Shown here piece after piece: positions 1-10,992 of a DNA stretch of 29,769 bases. The translations under genes were made by a program, and so were the position numbers. The stretch spans positions 1 through 29,769 of the forward strand of contig JAQGFW010019982.1 in NCBI GenBank assembly GCA_030463445.1, read 5' to 3'. Under the pieces are notes generated by a model. It was not told the DNA's origin. It worked only from the letters and a program-made list of their open reading frames with translations, and did no database searches. The stretch is from Euplotes aediculatus (taxonomy: Eukaryota > Ciliophora > Spirotrichea > Euplotida > Euplotidae). The number at the start of each line of letters is the position of its first letter. Within the stretch, counting starts at the first letter, position 1.

Positions 1-119
1 AAAAAAAAATATAAATAAAATTAGATAGTAATTAATGATTAAGTATTTATAAGAAAATTATTGAAAAAAGTTATGTATTTTGACAATACTTTAGTTATTA
101 CAACTAATTGTTTAAAAGT
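1..119. repeat. Terminal direct repeat, left copy
   Basis: Bases 1-119 are identical to 29651-29769, in the same orientation and to the last base of the window. The sequence is ordinary AT-rich DNA with no tRNA-like or telomeric character. An exact end overlap that stops at the end of the contig is what an assembler leaves when it walks round a circle. The length 119 is also one of the default k-mer sizes of the metagenome assembler MEGAHIT. It therefore most likely marks a circular path of 29,650 bp rather than a biological repeat. Confidence 0.95.
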
Positions 120-1040
120 AATATATATTATAAATTGACTCTTTTAATAAAAATTATTCTAACATTGTTAAAGGTTAGGTATGTATAATAATTAAAAAAA
201 ATGTGAATGTAATTAAGGAGATTATTTATATGTGTAAATAAATATCTTTGAAAATAAAATAGTTAATATAAGAAAGGGTAAGAATATATATAAATAAAAT
301 CAAAAAAGTATTACAAACGATCTAAACAAAAAAAACATAATTATAGTTTAAACAAATGTTGAAATTTAAGCACTTAAAGTTAGGAATAGTTTTGAATGTT
401 CTTAAAAAAAATAGTAAATAATAAATTATACAAATTTAATTTTTAAAGAGTAGGTAATTGTTGGATGTATTGTTAAAGATAGATAATTAAAATTTTATGT
501 TATGATAAACTAAAAAATTTAGTTTATTTAAAAGAAATTGGTTATTAGATTGTTATATATATATATATTAAAAAAAAAGTATTTATTTTAGAAAATGAAT
601 GTACTTAAATGTATATATTTACATATTTAGAGATGTAACTTTATCCTAAAGTCCAGATGATTATAATATTTTGATTTAGCTGGTGTGATTTTGATTTAAA
701 GTTATCTAATAACGAATAATTATATTTTGAAATTGACTTTAATTAAAAAAATATTGTAATTATTACAATTAAATTTATTAATTAAATATTTAACAGGATA
801 AATACAAATTTTAGTTTAAATGAATAAATATAACATCAATAATCATGATTTAGTCAATAGCATTATGATAAATTATTATATAATCATAAAGTGTATATAT
901 AAATACAACTCTAAGTGTAAGATTTATAGTCTATCTATTCATACTTCATGGAGTCAAAAATTGAAAAAGTGATAACAGATTAAAATTTCGTAAAAATAGT
1001 TATGCAGTTATTCATTAATGTTTACATGTAACATTACACT
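120..1040. other. AT-rich DNA, no gene recognised
   Basis: Very low GC with many runs of A and a TA dinucleotide stretch near 557-570. Every frame is crossed by TAA, TAG and TGA at about the rate expected from composition. I see no motif apart from the short GC-richer element at 646-656, listed separately. Confidence 0.6.
646..656 (+). repeat. Dispersed short motif CTAAAGTCCAG
   Basis: An 11-base GC-richer word inside AT-only DNA. Closely related words (CTWAAGWCCAG) recur at 4661, 9366 and 15219, and weaker relatives beginning CTGAAGAC/CTGAAGGCC lie at 21648, 24347 and 24490. Function unknown. Confidence 0.5.
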
Positions 1041-1049
1041 CTCAGCATA

Positions 1050-1890
1050 TTACTTCACAAAGTTCAATTAAATTTGATCAATTGAAAAGCAAATTCAAAG
1101 TATATCTAAAAACATATCATCTGTACATAAAAGAAGTAATGATGACTCCAAGATGAAATAGATTGTAAATAATTGAATGATTAAATTTGAATTAGATGTG
1201 TTTTATAATCAAGTATTTGGTACATGTGTGAGAATATTTTTTAGTGAGTATAGATTCTTGCAGTATCAAATTTAAAAAACAAATAAATGAAATATTGTAG
1301 ATGGTCGTTTAATTAAAAGTAGAAAATATGTACATGTTTACTTGGCAATTAAATTTACATAGTGTTTAAATAATTATATAAAACCTAAATACAAAGTTAA
1401 TAAAATTTAATTGTTCAAAATGACGAAATATATCTAGCAAGATATTTATGGACTTGAAGAGTTTACTTCTAATGACAAAAAAAAAGAATTATAAAGTATC
1501 AGATATTACTATAGTAGTTGATTAGTATCTCAACTAATCACGACTTTCATCTTCATTTGTAACAATGATAATGATAGATAAGCTTGATTTGAGTTTCTAG
1601 TTAGCGTATTGTAAGGAACGTGGTCTTTTAAATATGGATCTTTAGATGAAAACGATTGAAGTCAGCATATTTACTGCTGTTGAAAATGTAGAACTATAGT
1701 GAGATGATATACTTTGATGAAATTATTATGATAATATATTACAATTGATAATTTGAATGAAAGAATAAATGTTAACGGGAATACATTGTTAAGAATAATG
1801 ACATCTTTTTTGATTGATTCATTGTGGGTTTTAGCATTGAGATGCTATACAGTTAGATGGAATATGAAGACATAGTAAATTAAAAAAAAA
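1050..1890 (+). CDS. Coding-like island, unrecognised protein, possibly with a 19-nt intron
   Basis: GC is higher here than on either side. Reading TAA/TAG as Gln and TGA as Trp, frame 1 gives a balanced protein-like sequence from about 1050 to 1495 (fragments: SIEKQIQSISKNISS, FELDVFYNQVFGTCV). Frame 2 continues it from 1515 (IVDQYLNQSRLSSSF, LAYCKERGLLNMDLQ, TIEVSIFTAVEN). A 19-base segment at 1496-1514 starting GTATCAG and ending ACTATAG is a good tiny intron, and removing it joins the two frames exactly. Near 1697 the frame changes again (MIYFDEIIMII, then VKNNDIFFDW), perhaps through another tiny intron. All Gln codons in the frame-2 part are TAA or TAG. No family is recognised. Because the code leaves no stops, frame choice rests on codon quality judged by eye. 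Confidence 0.4.
1496..1514 (+). other. Candidate 19-nt intron
   Basis: Begins GTATCAG and ends ACTATAG. Its length is 1 modulo 3, and its removal converts the good frame before it into the good frame after it. An indel in the nine-A run just upstream (1477-1485) is the alternative explanation for the same frame change. Confidence 0.4.
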
Positions 1891-1929
1891 ATAAATAGCA
1901 TTAAAAATTCAGTGGTTTAAAATTGTAAG

Positions 1930-2320
1930 TTTATAATTAATGTTTAAAGGAATTTCTTAGTATTCTTAACTAACATTGCTGTCTATGATAATACTTAAAT
2001 GATTTAAGTATATAATGAATAATGAAATATTTACATTTATAAATTTGTGATCTTATGATCAATGATTAAACAAGAAAGAGTATATTATTATCTTAATAAA
2101 GACTTGGGTTAGAAGCAAGCCAGGTGAGGATATATACTATTTAAGCATTTTATTTTCAATTAAGGTTCTAAATATTATTTTAATCAAAAATAAGATATAA
2201 CATATTACAATTATAAATTGTCGAAAATTAATTGTAGTTTATCAAAGAAGTAGACTATAAAATAACCAAATTTCAGATATAATTAATTTAAGAAAGTTTT
2301 ATGTGTATAGATTTTAGTTT
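1930..2320 (+). CDS. Coding-like island, unrecognised
   Basis: Reading TAA/TAG as Gln and TGA as Trp, one plus-strand frame gives RNFLVFLTNIAVYDN and, after ATG at about 2065, QERVYYYLNKDLGQKQARW and YYFNQKQDITYYNYK. The stretch is rich in Lys, Asn, Tyr and Gln, which AT-rich random DNA would also give, so the call is weak. It could be the downstream part of the 1050-1890 island. Confidence 0.25.
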
Positions 2321-2791
2321 AATGAAAATCAATTGAATAGTAAAATTAATATAAAATTATATTTAAATTAAAATTGAGAAATGTTAATTTTATATGAAAA
2401 TTTTAAATTTACAAAAAAAAAAATGTGTTAAAAATGTTTAATATAGTTTTAAAATCCAAATCCTGATTTAAAAAAAAAATAAACCAAAATAAATATAAAT
2501 TTAAAGTTCAAATGTAATTATAATTAACTTTAAATTCTAAAGTTGATAAATAGAATATCTAATCTATAGACAGTAAGCAAGTTACTAACCGAATCATCTT
2601 CAACGAAGTATATTGATCCATCTCTACATTATTGATTAATGCACTTGCTGAAGTGATGATGTATCATGTAATAAGAAGTTACGTAAGTAGTCTTATTTAT
2701 GAAAATGTTATTTGTTAATTAACTATCCTTAATATAAAATAAAAAAAGAATGCAATTCACATATACATAGTTAAAAGATATTTGTTTTAAG

Positions 2792-3250
2792 ATGCAATCA
2801 GGAAATGGATAGGAAATATAGGGACTTAAGGATTACTTCATAGAGTATGGAGACCATATCCTTTTAGTAATATAATAGCTATTGATGATCATATGATTTG
2901 TCAATGATAAAAATTCTAAACAAATAATTAATAATTGCATTACAAAGAAAGAAAACAAGAAGAAGAGCAAAGATGAGTAGTAAATTACTGAGTATATGAA
3001 TGAGGATATATTCATTTTTAAAAAAATAAAAAATATTAAGGAATTTTTATATAGATGCTTAAAAAAACTAGAGTAATAGTAGAATTAATGTTTTAACCTT
3101 TGACTATTCTTAAAATGAGAAGCAGGTTCTGAAAATATACAAATACAATTTAGAAGTTATCAAAAGGTACTCTTAAATTGTTTACTTGACTAATTATCAA
3201 TTAAAAAAGGCATTAGATATAGACTTATTAAAAATTAGATAAGAGTTGGT
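2792..3250 (+). CDS. Coding-like island starting at ATG, unrecognised
   Basis: From ATG at 2792 a single frame runs about 150 codons if TAA/TAG are Gln and TGA is Trp. It starts MQSGNGQEIQGLKDYFIEYG, has a highly charged middle (KKENKKKSKDEQQITEYMN) and continues LKWEAGSENIQIQFRSYQK. Asp, Glu and Gly content is higher than expected of filler, and GAN/GGN codons are frequent. Three TGA and about a dozen TAR codons lie in frame. No domain is recognised. The opposite strand over 2833-3015 also happens to be free of standard stops, but its translation is low-complexity and I treat it as a shadow. Confidence 0.35.
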
Positions 3251-3259
3251 AATTACAAT

Positions 3260-5160
3260 TAATAATTTTAAAATTTGATGATAAACTTACGTAAAAGTAA
3301 TGTTTGGACTAAAATAATGTGGCTGTTCTCTTAACATAATGATTAATTAAAATAAAAACATCAGTTGATATCTTTATAGGTATACAAATGGTGTTCAACA
3401 ATAGTTAAAGGAAGAAACTAAAACACATTTGATTTACATTAAAACCTTTTATTCCGAAAACATTAATGTTTTCATGAAAAATTTTTTTAGTAAAAAGTTC
3501 AAACTGGTTAATCATGATGAAATGATATAGAAATGTTGATTTAAATTAGTATGCATCATTATTATCTCATAGATATTTTGAAAGAAATAGAATAATAAGA
3601 TAATTTAGAACAAGGATCAACAATTAATTTGAGTTGAAACTCTTGTTGAGAAAATTTAATTGGGAAATTAAGTTTATGATAAAGATTAAAACGATTGAAA
3701 ATGCGTAATGTATAGTAACGAAAAAATTAATTTTACTGTTCAAAAAAGATATTCTTAGTTAATAGAAGGAGTTGAATATCTATACTGAATGATTAAGAAA
3801 AAATTCAACTAAAGAAAATAAATTATGATGTATCAAAATACAGTGTTGAATTAGAGAATTGTTCAATTGTAAAATTTAAACTAATTAAAGTAATATGTAT
3901 ATATTGAATGTATTTGAATAATTCAAGGTAAAAAAATTTATAACTAGAGTTTTTTTTTAATATATAAATAAATAAAAAAAATCAAATTTAAAGAAAGCAA
4001 ATTAAAATTAAAATAAAAATAGCTTATTGAAAAAGAGTACATATTAAGAGAGAAATAGAATGACTAATTTAAAGTTAGATAATATAAATAATTAATAAAG
4101 TTAATATAAAGAATATAGACATGGATACATATTAGAAATGAATAATTGACTTATTTGAAATAAGCAGCATGTGTTAGTTACAAAAAAGTATTTAAGAGAT
4201 TATGTCTATTTAAAATCAATCATTGTAATTTTTGTATAAACAAGTATATATTAATTTTTAAACAAGGAAGTTTAGCAGAAACAATTGATGTTTAACGAAG
4301 AAAGAGTGTAAAAATGATCATCGTAATAATAAAATTTGTAGATAAATAATATAGTTATATAAAGGTTGAAGAACAATTAAATTGAAAGGTCATAATAAAT
4401 TTAATAAAAGAAAATGATTATATATTTAATATTAGAAAATATTTATTAAGTTATTAGATAAGTATTCCTGATAATGTATAGTAGATATGTTATCTTAAAA
4501 TGCCAAAGTACATGTATAACATTAATATAGAAGATATTAGTAAATAGTTTTAATTATCTGGAAAAACTATATTATAAATTGCTTATAAAATTAAAAATAC
4601 AGTATTTAAATTATAAAACTAATTACTGAATAATGGATGAATAGTGTTGTTAATTTAATCCTAAAGACCAGGTCTAATCAATTGAATACTGAGTGTTCTT
4701 TATTAATATATATAATATTAATAATAGTATACTTTTAAAAGTAAATTAGCAATAATTTTAAAAATAGAAATGCTATTTTACACTAAATGAAAATAATTAA
4801 AATACTTGCTAAAAGATTATTAAGTATATTTAAATTTCAAATTTGTAAAAAAATAGAAAATAGATTTATATTATATATATATACCACTGTCATGTATATA
4901 ATTGAATTAATTTTACTATTTAATTAATGAATTTTTCAAATTGTCTTGAAGTAAAACAAAATAAATGATTACTACCAGACTAATTCAAGATACACCCTCT
5001 CCTATTAAGGGAGGTCAAGCAAAGATAGTTTAGAGTCTGAAAGTATATTTTGCTAAAACATAGAATCTATAAATGAATAAAACAAATTGTAAAGTGTGAA
5101 AGTATATAGTGCAAAAAAGAGTAACTATAAATGAAATAGTGGCTACATGAATTTTTAAAG
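3260..5160. other. AT-rich DNA, no gene recognised
   Basis: Nearly 2 kb of A-rich filler with homopolymer runs. Apart from the motif at 4661-4671 and a small GC-richer patch around 4990-5020, I see no coding-like run, repeat or RNA gene that I can support. Confidence 0.5.
4661..4671 (+). repeat. Dispersed short motif CTAAAGACCAG
   Basis: Second copy of the CTWAAGWCCAG word, followed by GTCTAATC and again isolated in AT-only DNA about 4.0 kb from the copy at 646. Confidence 0.5.
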
Positions 5161-5163
5161 CAG

Positions 5164-6110
5164 CAACGCTGATTTGAATCTACAAGAAACTAATGGGAGT
5201 TATAAAGATTTACATGCATGACTAATAACTAGACCCTTGAGTTTTATTGTTTCAAACAAAGTCAGGACAATATACTAAATCAATTCCTTTTTCGAAACCA
5301 GATAGCTAATCATGAGTCTGATGAGATCGCTGACAAGTTAACTTCAATTGTTACTGTATCTTAAGTATACAATAAAAAGTAGTATCGCTTTCCCTTCATC
5401 TAAGTACGGAGTATCATCTATCAAAAACAATATATTTTCAAAACTTCTTATTAAAGAAATTAACAATTAAGAAACTTCAAATTATTGAGGAGAATTTAGA
5501 AAAAAAGGAAGATAAAAGAAGATCACAAGGAATGGATACAAAGGAGTTATGATGTATCTAATTTTAATCATTAGACACTAAAATCATTAAAGTTGAAGTT
5601 CAATCATATATTATCAGGAAAATGAAAAGCATTTTGACTATGCTATTTGTTGCTTCTGAGACATTCTTTAAGATAGAGATTCAAAATTCTAAATAGGCAG
5701 CAATCTCCGTAAATTCTGAATTACACTTACGGAAACTTTTAGAATCCCTATCAAATCTAAAGTAATTCTAAGATCTATAAATTGAAGATATATATTTGTT
5801 TATGAATTGATAGTCTATACTCTTCATTACTAATTTAATGGGTAGGGCATAAATAGATTTTAAATACATCATTAAAATAGAAATAAAGAATTCATAAATA
5901 TTAATTTTTGTTAAGAGTCTCAAGTAAGCATTTTATGGAATCATGAGAGCAGACGGAAACATATTATTTACTGAAAACATCTCATCTCATTAACGAGCTC
6001 TTTTTAGTTAATTTATGCAAGAGAATGTAAATAGTTATATCTAAGTATAGTGATATTTATATTTTATATGTTTACACTTCTACATAGACAGAATTAAAAA
6101 TAATTTATCT
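5164..6110 (+). CDS. Coding-like island, unrecognised, at least one frame change
   Basis: GC rises clearly over this segment. Frame 1 from 5164 reads, with TAA/TAG as Gln, LEFYCFKQSQDNILNQFLF and ANHESDEIADKLTSIVTVSQ. From about 5440 a different frame reads KLQIIEENLEKKEDKRRSQG, then MKSILTMLFVASETFFK (ATG at 5622) and SVNSELHLRKLLESLSNLKQ, fading after about 6050. No catalytic motif or domain is recognised. The frame change near 5430-5460 may be a tiny intron or an indel. Competing frames in the overlap also look protein-like, which limits confidence. Confidence 0.4.
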
Positions 6111-6394
6111 CAATAAAAAAAAAGTAAAGATTCGACTAATTTACTAGTAGTTTTATGTTTGTAAAAAAAAATTAAAAACTTTAAGATAAAAAAAGAATAA
6201 GCGTAGTTATGTCCAAGTAAATTTTTGTGTAGAATATTTTAAATATTAAAGTATGTACATCTCAATGAAAGGAAGATATACTTTTAACAAGGAGAGTCTA
6301 GTTTATACAAGCATGTACGTTAAAGTATTATAGACAGAACTAATAATATAGTATTTGATGCACATTAAAATAATTTATTTTAAAAAATTGAATT

Positions 6395-6830
6395 ATGCAT
6401 TTATTTTAAAGTCATGTAGCCTCAGGATATTGTGAATCTAAAACAGTTGTCTTTAATATGCAGATTTTTGGTTCTGAATTATTAAACAACAATTTTGTTT
6501 CTCTCTTTGGCATCGAATATTAATATTCGAATCTTTTTTTAGAACTCTTTAAAGATTAATAAATATTAAATTTGGTAAAAAAAAAAAACATGGTGTACCA
6601 AAGTTGAAAAAAAGTAGTGTAAGTGCACTGATGTGAAATCAACATTTAGACAAAAAAATATGTACCCAAAAAGTGTCACGTGCTAGAACATTTGATTTCA
6701 AATGTGTAGAAATGTAATACGCTGATAGCTAAATTTTTTATGAGGATATTGAAAATTAATTATCTAAAAGGAAAGATGATTAACAGTATATTAGAGAGAC
6801 ATTAAAGAGATTTGTTTTTAAATTGTTAAC
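6395..6830 (+). CDS. Coding-like island starting at ATG, unrecognised
   Basis: One frame from ATG 6395 stays coherent for about 145 codons with TAA/TAG as Gln and TGA as Trp. It opens MHLFQSHVASGYCESKTVVF, then FGSELLNNNFVSLFGIEYQY, then KKYVPKKCHVLEHLISNVQK and ends near KGKMINSILERHQRDL. Only two TGA codons are in frame. A short perfect inverted repeat (TCGAATATTAATATTCGA, 6513-6530) lies inside it. No family recognised; the stretch sits a few hundred bases upstream of the piggyBac-like remnant on the same strand. Confidence 0.35.
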
Positions 6831-7194
6831 AAAAAAAAATTTATTATAAATCTAGATACGGAAAAGTAATAGTTAAATTTGAAGTTTTCTTATCTAGATT
6901 TATCTAAAAAAAAGAATTGTATACATGTCTAATTACAGATCGTAAGTAATAGTATCATGTTGAAATCATTGTTGATTTGATTCTTAGAAGCTATAATGCA
7001 TATTACGAAATTTCTTAAAAATGTTAGTTACATGAGAGCAAATATGTTTGTTTGATGTAGACATTTTTGTTTAGAGATTGAAGATTATCAACATCTATTA
7101 AACTGTTGTTGTAATATATATTGATATTAGTGTAAAGAATCTGTAGTCTGAAATCAAGCTATACCATGATATAATGGAATTCTTTCCAATTTTA

Positions 7195-8310
7195 GGAGTA
7201 AAAAAAGTTTCCTAGAATAGTATTATTATTGGTTTACATATCAGCATAAAGAAAACTAAAGAAAAAATAACTACTTAAGAGATCAATAGAAAACATAGTG
7301 TTGTCAAAGGACTTACACAAAGAAAACTTAAATATGATGATCTAGCTAAAAGAGGAAGAAATCATTTATCTACAACATTTGAAAAGTAATAATGATTATT
7401 AATAATTGAACCTCATTGTAGCGACTACTGGCCGTACATACTTCTTGTAGAAGAAAGTTGCTAAGCTTACCTAAAAGAATACTCATCATCATAAATATGT
7501 TACCAAACTCAAATTAATTTTGAGAATGAACGAAGGGACGGATGAAGTAGTGAAGGTGATGAACATTTGAAAATTAGCAAGTGGGTATTGTCAGACAAAT
7601 GATTGAGTTTATGTTTTCATAACTACATTCTCTGTATGGAAATTGATTGTTGAATAAATGATTGAGCAGAAGAATGTATTTATTTACATAAACCAATCAT
7701 GTAAACTCTATTTGTTCTCAATCATGAAAGATTTATACACAAATGTGTAGTATATATTTAAAATTTAATTACATAGTCTCTTAGTTTGCTTTCTTATTTC
7801 TTTTTAAGGCGTATTGGTTTCAAAATGAAGAATGTAACTATACATATTATTTGCTAATACCAAAATTCAATCTGCAGATGTTTCTTCTAAAAAATTATTT
7901 AGGTGTTTTAATAGAATAATAGTCTTCTTTAAAATTGCATCTATCTTAGCTCATATAATTATATCTTCAAATAGATACATTTTCCAAACTGATTCTTCTT
8001 GCATATAAAAAAAAAATAACTTGGAATGACTATGCTATCGCCTCAATCTTTTAATTAGTAAACACGTCGTATAGCAAATCAATATAAGAACATTCTTCCT
8101 AAACAAAAGAATCATGCTAAATGAGATACTTGTGCAGTTAGTTATTTGTATATGCAATTAAACATACTTCTGTTGTCACTAATATTTAGATTTAATCATC
8201 GAGTCTCAAAATGAAAGATTCTCTACCTATTATTTTACTGTTAACCTACTTTCGGAAAGTGAGCAACAATGGAGTCTGATATGCTTTAAATGATGCATCG
8301 TATAATCGTC
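7195..8310 (+). pseudogene. piggyBac-like transposase remnant
   Basis: In one plus-strand frame (codons beginning at positions equal to 2 modulo 3), read with TAA/TAG as Gln and TGA as Trp, blocks occur in the order known for piggyBac (DDE_Tnp_1_7) transposases. EGTDEVVKVMN corresponds to the VV-L block before the second Asp. VYVFITTFSVWKLIVEQ takes the place of the DNFFTS block. KNVFIYINQSCKL takes the GTIRxNR block. GVLVSKWRMQLYILFANT fits the lxxxKWxDxxxVxxLS block, and QKKNNLEWLCYRLNLL the RKxxKWxxxxxxLLD block. The catalytic Asp expected before FTS is not visible, so the copy looks dead. The fit is by memory of the family, not by alignment. Frame 1 over 7021-7655 also looks coding-like and is the main rival reading. 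Confidence 0.35.
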
Positions 8311-8817
8311 TTCAGATGTCATTGAAGAAATATTTTTCGAGAATAGATTATCTAAGAAATTGACCGTAAATCAATTTTAAATGGTTTTAATTGTATATAT
8401 TGAAATGTATGTATAAAATAAATAGTTAAGATATTTTTTAAAGAAAGATGTAAATATTATAAGATACTTTAAAAATATAATTAAGAAATGTCTTATTTTC
8501 ACTTTTAGATATTTACTTAAATATGGTTAAAATTTATAAATAGACATCACTAAAAAAAATTGAAATTATATAAAAGTATTAAAAAAAAGATTTAAAATGA
8601 ACTACTTAATTTGAATAAAAAGTTCATTCTTGCTAGTAAATAAAACTATTTACTTGTGATGATCAATCATAATACATTTTTAAGTAAGTATACACGTTAA
8701 CATAACATAATTTAGATAAAAAGTAATTCTTAGTGAAAAAAGTCAATAGATAATTAGTTTCTAGTTAAAATAATTGGAATTATTTATATTAAAAAATTTA
8801 TCAAAAACTTTTCTCCA

Positions 8818-9171
8818 ATGGCGTGATGGAGTATCATCAGTTCCTTCTTTCACCTCTCCAATGTAAATCGATTAACTTTTGAATATGAATAGTTAATCAT
8901 GAATGTAGTCATTAATGAAAATTTGAAAATGTTATTTCAACTACTACTAAGTAATATTCATTAGATGATGTGATGAATTCTTTGTTAAATTGAAACTAAG
9001 ATAAATAGTGAGAATTTTTGACTAACAAAACAAAAGTTAGTACAACATCTTGATCTAAGAATCTACGCAAATATTATTCAAAATTAACTTAGTTTATATT
9101 TAAATGATTTTAACACTGATATTGTTAATAAGATGTTGAGTCCCAAAAAATCTATGATTGAACCTAATTAA
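8818..9171 (+). CDS. Small recoded ORF, 117 residues, unrecognised
   Basis: ATG at 8818 follows a GC-richer patch. With TAA/TAG as Gln and TGA as Trp the frame reads MAWWSIISSFFHLSNVNRL, TFEYEQLIMNVVINENLK, then TKQKLVQHLDLRIYANIIQ and YLNDFNTDIVNKMLSPKK. It ends ...SMIEPN at a TAA (9169-9171), beyond which the DNA is AT-only in all frames. Five TGA codons lie in frame. The sharp fall in protein character exactly at that TAA is the best evidence for a real end. No known domain. Confidence 0.4.
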
Positions 9172-10359
9172 ATTTAGATTTTATTTAAAATAAAATTTTA
9201 ATATTTAATGTCGAATTTTATTTAAATATTAATAGTATATATCTAATACTAGGAGAAAATATAATCATACATATGTTTTAATGAAAACAATCTAACTAAA
9301 AATGTTCTCTTCGTTTGTATTTATGAAAATTGTATTATTTTATCAAATATAAATGTAAGTTTATACTAAAGTCCAGGATGTTTTAGTTTCATATTTTAAA
9401 TGATTTTTTAGATTAATATATTTAGTTGTAAAATGAATTTTATACAAATTAATCTATTCTTTTAAAATGAAATCAATAAACAATTAAGTTTGTTTGGATT
9501 TCCTTTTAAATCTGGTATTGAATGAATTAACACGTACCATATTCAGATATAAGTAATAATCATTAATATTGATAAAGTTAGCAATTAATAAGTAAAAAAA
9601 TTAGTAATATAATAAGTGAATTTATATAAAAAGCTTTTAATAGAATATATAAACATATTCATAGTTCATACTAGAATAAAAATAGAAAATCTAAAACTAT
9701 AGTTCAGAGATGCATTTAATTGTTAACTTTGAAAATTTATTTTTATAAACTGAATTAATTATCTATTAAATTACTAATAAATTTTTTACGCAGTATTATA
9801 TTTTGAATTGCTTAAATAGAAATAATTTATCACTTCAAATTTTAATATTTTCGAAACAAATTTAAAAGGAAGATTGAAAATTAATATGAGAAAACGAGCA
9901 TAATAAATGAAATTTTTAATTAATATGTATGAGATTAAAAAAACAAAGAGGATTGAGTTTATTATTAGTTAATACATATTTAAAATGATGATTATGATAT
10001 CCTTTAAATAATATCAAAAATTATATATAAAGGTAAATTTAATGTACAAAATATATGTAGAAGTAGTTTAAAGAAGAAAAATAAAGTAATTATCATGAGC
10101 ATTTAATATGATATTATTTAAATATCTAATAAATACTAGTTTAGTTTACTTATAATTTATCATATTTCTAGGATTATAAGAAAATTAGATTACTAATGTA
10201 TTCAACAAACAACTAATTAGTATTAGATAAAGGAATAGTAATTTTAAATTAATTGTATAAGGATTGTTTGATAAAATAGATGTATATTGATAATATACAG
10301 GTATACCTACTATTATTATGATATACAATTGAAATTAGAAATAATCATTAGTGATCAAA
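9172..10359. other. AT-rich DNA, no gene recognised
   Basis: AT-only filler with long A and T runs. It contains the dispersed motif at 9366-9376 and nothing else I can name. Confidence 0.5.
9366..9376 (+). repeat. Dispersed short motif CTAAAGTCCAG
   Basis: Exact repeat of the word at 646-656, here followed by GATG, in AT-only DNA. Confidence 0.5.
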
Positions 10360-10640
10360 ATGGTTGGCTGTGAAGCTTTCAATTGATCGAATAGAATAGT
10401 AGATGGAAAAGTCTAATTAAATGTAATTCTTCCTTTCTACTAAATACTTCTCTAACCTTTGTATCAAGTAAAAAATTCAATGATGTGGATGCAATAGTTA
10501 CTCAAAGCAAGACGATAATGTTATAAATGTAATTCAGCTTCAATAAACAATAGAGTTGTTAAGAAATGATCAAAACTATGAACACTGTATATCAAATTAA
10601 ATAACTTTATTACTAATACCAATTATAAAAAGCTCATCTT
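10360..10640 (+). CDS. Coding-like island, unrecognised
   Basis: From ATG at 10360 the recoded frame reads MVGCEAFNWSNRIVDGKVQL, then LPFYQILLQPLYQVKNS and MMWMQQLLKARRQCYKCNSA before fading near 10600. The CYKC pair is the only motif-like feature and is too little to call a zinc site. Evidence is limited to locally higher GC and balanced residue content. Confidence 0.3.
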
Positions 10641-10992
10641 GAGTTTTATTTGTTTAAATAAAATTTAAGTTAAAACAATAAATTTTTATGATCCGAATAT
10701 ATACACAAAAAAAAATAAATATATTTCATTGGTTCAAGTTTTTGAATCATAGTTAATATCTAATTTAATGTATGTATTTATCAATTACTAAAATCATGAT
10801 TTTTAATATTTAAAAATACTAGGTAAAATTGAAATTTTTTTGTTTCATTTAAATTATTAATGAAGCTTTCAAAATGTATGTTTGCTAGTTTTGCTGACAA
10901 CAATAAATAATTCTATAAATGTATGGATATAATTAATAATTTAATAAATAAATAAAATTAAATAAATTATTCAAAAAAAAATATTTAAGGTA
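10641..10992. other. AT-rich spacer, no gene recognised
   Basis: AT-only DNA between the weak island and the 3' end of the spliced minus-strand gene. It holds runs of T/A likely to form the short 3' untranslated region of that gene. Confidence 0.5.

Noticed and set aside
1-119. Terminal repeats as LTRs or viral terminal redundancy
   Set aside because: Too short and perfectly identical, ending exactly at the window edge; no polymerase, capsid or integrase gene recognised. An assembly overlap explains it.
120-1040. Protein-like translations in recoded frames of pure AT filler
   Set aside because: Any frame yields Lys/Asn/Ile/Tyr-rich text when stops are read through; there is no local GC rise or motif to support coding.
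2833-3015. Minus-strand stop-free run of 60 codons
   Set aside because: The protein is almost only Ser, Leu, Ile, Phe and Tyr, and it lies opposite a better plus-strand frame.
7021-7655. A frame-1 reading with balanced residues, including VIYIDISVKN and LKYDDL, which recall RuvC-like resolvase motifs
   Set aside because: The overlapping frame 2 carries a longer series of piggyBac-like blocks, and the expected middle Glu motif of a resolvase is missing. With no stop codons, rival frames easily look real.
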